Source of the DNA: Candidatus Cloacimonadota bacterium
GTDB taxonomy: Bacteria; Cloacimonadota; Cloacimonadia; JGIOTU-2
DNA length: 34,649 bases
Direction: 5' to 3'
Assembly: GCA_034722995.1 (NCBI GenBank)
Contig: JAYEOL010000056.1
Coordinates: 1-34,649, forward strand
Under the pieces are notes generated by a model. That model was not told the origin of the DNA and ran no database searches. It saw only the letters and a list, made by a program, of their open reading frames with translations. The translations under genes and the position numbers were made by a program. Positions 32,673-34,649 of the stretch are shown here, piece by piece (position 1 is the stretch's first letter; each line of letters opens with the position of its first letter).

Positions 32673-34534
32673 GATTCATCTCTCTTTCTTTCTGATAATA
32701 AAATTATATTTCTTAAATCTTCAATATCTTTAGCTTTAAGCCAGTGCCTTTCAAAATCTGGCTGTTGAACAATCTGTGCAATTGACATCAAAGCCCGCAG
32801 ATGAAAATTCCTTTCATCACGAGTTCCTATCAAAACAAAAACAGTATAAACAGGTGGTAAATCTAAAGAAAAAATAACACCTTCTTTGCATCTGGCTAAT
32901 AAAATATCAAATTTATTGTTTCCCTCAATAATAATATGAGGAATTGCCATACCGGGTTGTAAAGCGGTTGTTGATTGTTCCTCTCTTTTAATCAAAAGGT
33001 CATACAGCATATCCGCATTAATATTTTGCCTTTTTGATAGATGCTCTGCAATAATCTTAAAGAATTCCTCCGCAGTCATTGACCTCTCTATATCCAATAT
33101 CTCACATTTACTAATAAGTTTATCAAATCTATCTTCAATGATATTATCTCGCTCAACCAAAATGTCTTTTAACTCTTTTACAAGTGTGGTAGTTTTTATT
33201 TTTTTATCTGTAAGTCTCTCAACAATATGGATAAGTGCAGATTTCCTTTTGACTCTAAATCTTACATAAATCAAATACCAAAGAATGGAGAGAATAATAA
33301 AACAACCAGTAATAATAAGAGGAATTTTGCCCATTTCAAAAATCAAAAATCCATATATTATAATTGCAGCAATTTGTATCCAGGGATACAGAGGTGAATG
33401 AAATGAAGGGCGATATGTCTGAATTTTGCTTTCCCGCATCACAATAACAGAAGCATTTACATAGATGAACAAAATAATCTGCATAGTAGATGCGGCTTTT
33501 ACAAGATTCTCAAGATTAAAAGAGGAAATCATAACAATCATAAAAATTCCAGTAAGAATAATAGATATATAAGGAGTACCGTATTTTTTACTTATCTTAC
33601 CAAAGAATTCAGGCAATAAATGGTCTCTACTCATTGCAAGCGGAAATCTTGAAGCTGATAGAATTCCAGCATTTGCTGTAGAGAAGAATGCGAAAAGTGC
33701 AGCAATTGCCAAAATTATCATTCCAAAAGAACCCATAAATACACCTGCTCCATCTGAAATGGGTGTAAGCGTAGGCTTAAGTAAATTACCCCATTGTTCG
33801 GAAGTTAGAACCCCTACAGTTATAAAAATCACAATAATATAAAAAACAAGAACAATGAAGAAAGACAGAAACATTCCAAGTGGTAAATTCCTCTTTGGAT
33901 TTTTTATCTCTTCAGCAACACTTGCTATTTTTGTAACCCCGGCAAAGGAAATGAAAACCAATCCAACTACCGGGATTATGGAGCTAAATCCTTGTGGCGA
34001 AAATGGTATATACTTCTCTAAATTTATATTTTTTATTCCAAAAGTACTGTAGATAAATAATATTCCTAAAAGGGATAATACTAAAATAATCTGTAACCTT
34101 CCTGTATGCTTAACGCTTTTCAGATTAAGAATTATAAATATTACACAAAATGCAACCGCGATGATTTTGATTTGTAGTTCTGTAATTTGTGGAAAAATCA
34201 GAATAGTAAATGCTCCAATTCCGATAAGGGCAAATGCACTTTTCAGTGCAAGACTAAACCAGGTTACAAAACCGCCCAATGTTCCTGCTGCCGGCCCCAT
34301 ACTTCTTTCAATGAAAAAATAGCTTCCACCAGCCCTGGGCATTGCTGTGCCAAGTTCTGCCTTTGATAGTAAACTGGGTATAAAAATAATCCCTGCAAAA
34401 AGATATGCAATTATTACTGCTGGCCCACATTTAGCGAATGCTATACCTGGCAAAACAAACAGCCCAGAGCTTATCATTGCTCCAGCTGCAATACAGAATA
34501 CATCAAGAAGACCTAACTGCTTTTTTAATCCCAT
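32669..34534 (-). CDS. APC-family amino acid permease fused to a PTS EIIA (type 2)-like domain
   Basis: A 621-residue protein. Residues 1-430 form an APC-superfamily transporter with about 12 helices: GLLDVFCIAAGAMISSGLFVLPG (helix 1 with the GxxIGxGIF-like substrate motif), RAGGSYFFIERSMGP, SFAGVTKIASVAEEIKNPKRNLP (amphipathic consensus loop) and STANAGILSASRFPLAMSRD. Residues ~480-615 are EIIA-like, with REEQSTTALQPGMAIPH carrying the phosphorylatable histidine, His533. The same fusion (permease plus PtsN-like domain) is known in other phyla; it suggests transport controlled by phosphorylation, nitrogen or carbon status, yet no HPr or EI is in the window. Start ATG 34534 lies just left of a 9-bp tandem repeat; no ribosome binding site is visible. 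Confidence 0.88.
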   Translation of the reverse strand: MGLKKQLGLLDVFCIAAGAMISSGLFVLPGIAFAKCGPAVIIAYLFAGIIFIPSLLSKAELGTAMPRAGGSYFFIERSMGPAAGTLGGFVTWFSLALKSAFALIGIGAFTILIFPQITELQIKIIAVAFCVIFIILNLKSVKHTGRLQIILVLSLLGILFIYSTFGIKNINLEKYIPFSPQGFSSIIPVVGLVFISFAGVTKIASVAEEIKNPKRNLPLGMFLSFFIVLVFYIIVIFITVGVLTSEQWGNLLKPTLTPISDGAGVFMGSFGMIILAIAALFAFFSTANAGILSASRFPLAMSRDHLLPEFFGKISKKYGTPYISIILTGIFMIVMISSFNLENLVKAASTMQIILFIYVNASVIVMRESKIQTYRPSFHSPLYPWIQIAAIIIYGFLIFEMGKIPLIITGCFIILSILWYLIYVRFRVKRKSALIHIVERLTDKKIKTTTLVKELKDILVERDNIIEDRFDKLISKCEILDIERSMTAEEFFKIIAEHLSKRQNINADMLYDLLIKREEQSTTALQPGMAIPHIIIEGNNKFDILLARCKEGVIFSLDLPPVYTVFVLIGTRDERNFHLRALMSIAQIVQQPDFERHWLKAKDIEDLRNIILLSERKRDES

Positions 34535-34544
34535 AATAGATATA

Positions 34545-34649
34545 GTTGAATTGGTTGAATTAGTTAAACTGGTTGAACTGGTTGAATTGGTTGAACTGGT
34601 TGAACTGGTTGAACTGGTTGAACTGGTTGAACTGGTTGAACTGGTTGAA
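34545..34649. repeat. 9-bp tandem repeat array (GTTGAAYTG)n upstream of the permease, running off the window
   Basis: Eleven full 9-base units and part of a twelfth: GTTGAATTG, GTTGAATTA, GTTAAACTG, GTTGAACTG, GTTGAATTG, then six identical GTTGAACTG units to the edge. Degeneracy is highest near the gene and units are identical toward the edge, as in a growing array. It starts ten bases from the permease ATG, where the promoter or leader should lie. Confidence 0.95.

Noticed and set aside
34545-34649. CRISPR array
   Set aside because: Units are 9 bp with no spacers; it is a simple tandem repeat.

Overview
The window is AT-rich and looks like a bacterium of the FCB superphylum, most like a Cloacimonadota-type or related uncultured anaerobe. 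The clues are a type IX secretion system (T9SS) cargo protein with the 'LYQNYP' start of a C-terminal sorting domain, a PorV/PorQ-family barrel beside it, a Bacteroidetes-like serine palmitoyltransferase homologue, a split glycine decarboxylase (GcvPA/GcvPB), an archaeal-type Thi4, and large outer-membrane barrels ending in Phe. The assignment rests on gene content read by eye, not on a phylogeny.

Layout. 1-4859 (minus) is a multidomain gingipain-like C25 peptidase that runs off the left edge inside its T9SS signal; a PorV/PorQ-like protein (5247-6179) and an MTA/SAH deaminase-like amidohydrolase (6311-7636) follow on the same strand. 7846-13371 encodes an 1841-residue Ser/Thr kinase - ATPase-like - TPR - GAF - histidine kinase protein. 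13772-18220 holds gcvPA, gcvPB, a small 2[4Fe-4S] ferredoxin and an overlapping geranylgeranyl-reductase-family flavoprotein. 18221-19213 is a repeat-rich island with a broken S23/four-helix-bundle gene. A lipoprotein follows, then a complete TPP riboswitch with overlapping antiterminator and terminator in front of thiE-thi4, then a polyprenol-kinase-like membrane protein, a GxxExxY cassette bracketed by repeats, and a DPM1-like glycosyltransferase. 23954-26311 (minus) is a patatin-POTRA-barrel fusion, divergent from the serine-palmitoyltransferase-like gene. Two outer-membrane proteins (209 and 1123 residues), a nest of palindromes, a tandem PspC protein and an APC permease-EIIA fusion fill the right end, which finishes in a 9-bp tandem repeat.

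How the genes fit together. Much of the content is envelope biology: secretion (C25 cargo, PorV-like), outer-membrane barrels, and lipid work (sphingoid base, polyisoprenoid reduction and phosphorylation, phospholipase, glycolipid transfer). Metabolism is represented by glycine cleavage, thiamine synthesis and methylthioadenosine/adenosylhomocysteine salvage.

Most unusual signal. The window is seeded with several families of short palindromic or inverted-repeat DNA elements. Some are intergenic, one family interrupts the S23 gene and so reveals its own boundaries, and others sit in frame inside protein-coding genes (the 1123-residue barrel at 29171-29215, the patatin barrel at 24551-24569, the GcvPA C-terminal tail). 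This resembles the Rickettsia palindromic element phenomenon. The GxxExxY gene is also packaged like a small mobile unit with a deletion derivative beside it. No rRNA, tRNA, CRISPR array or transposase gene was recognised.
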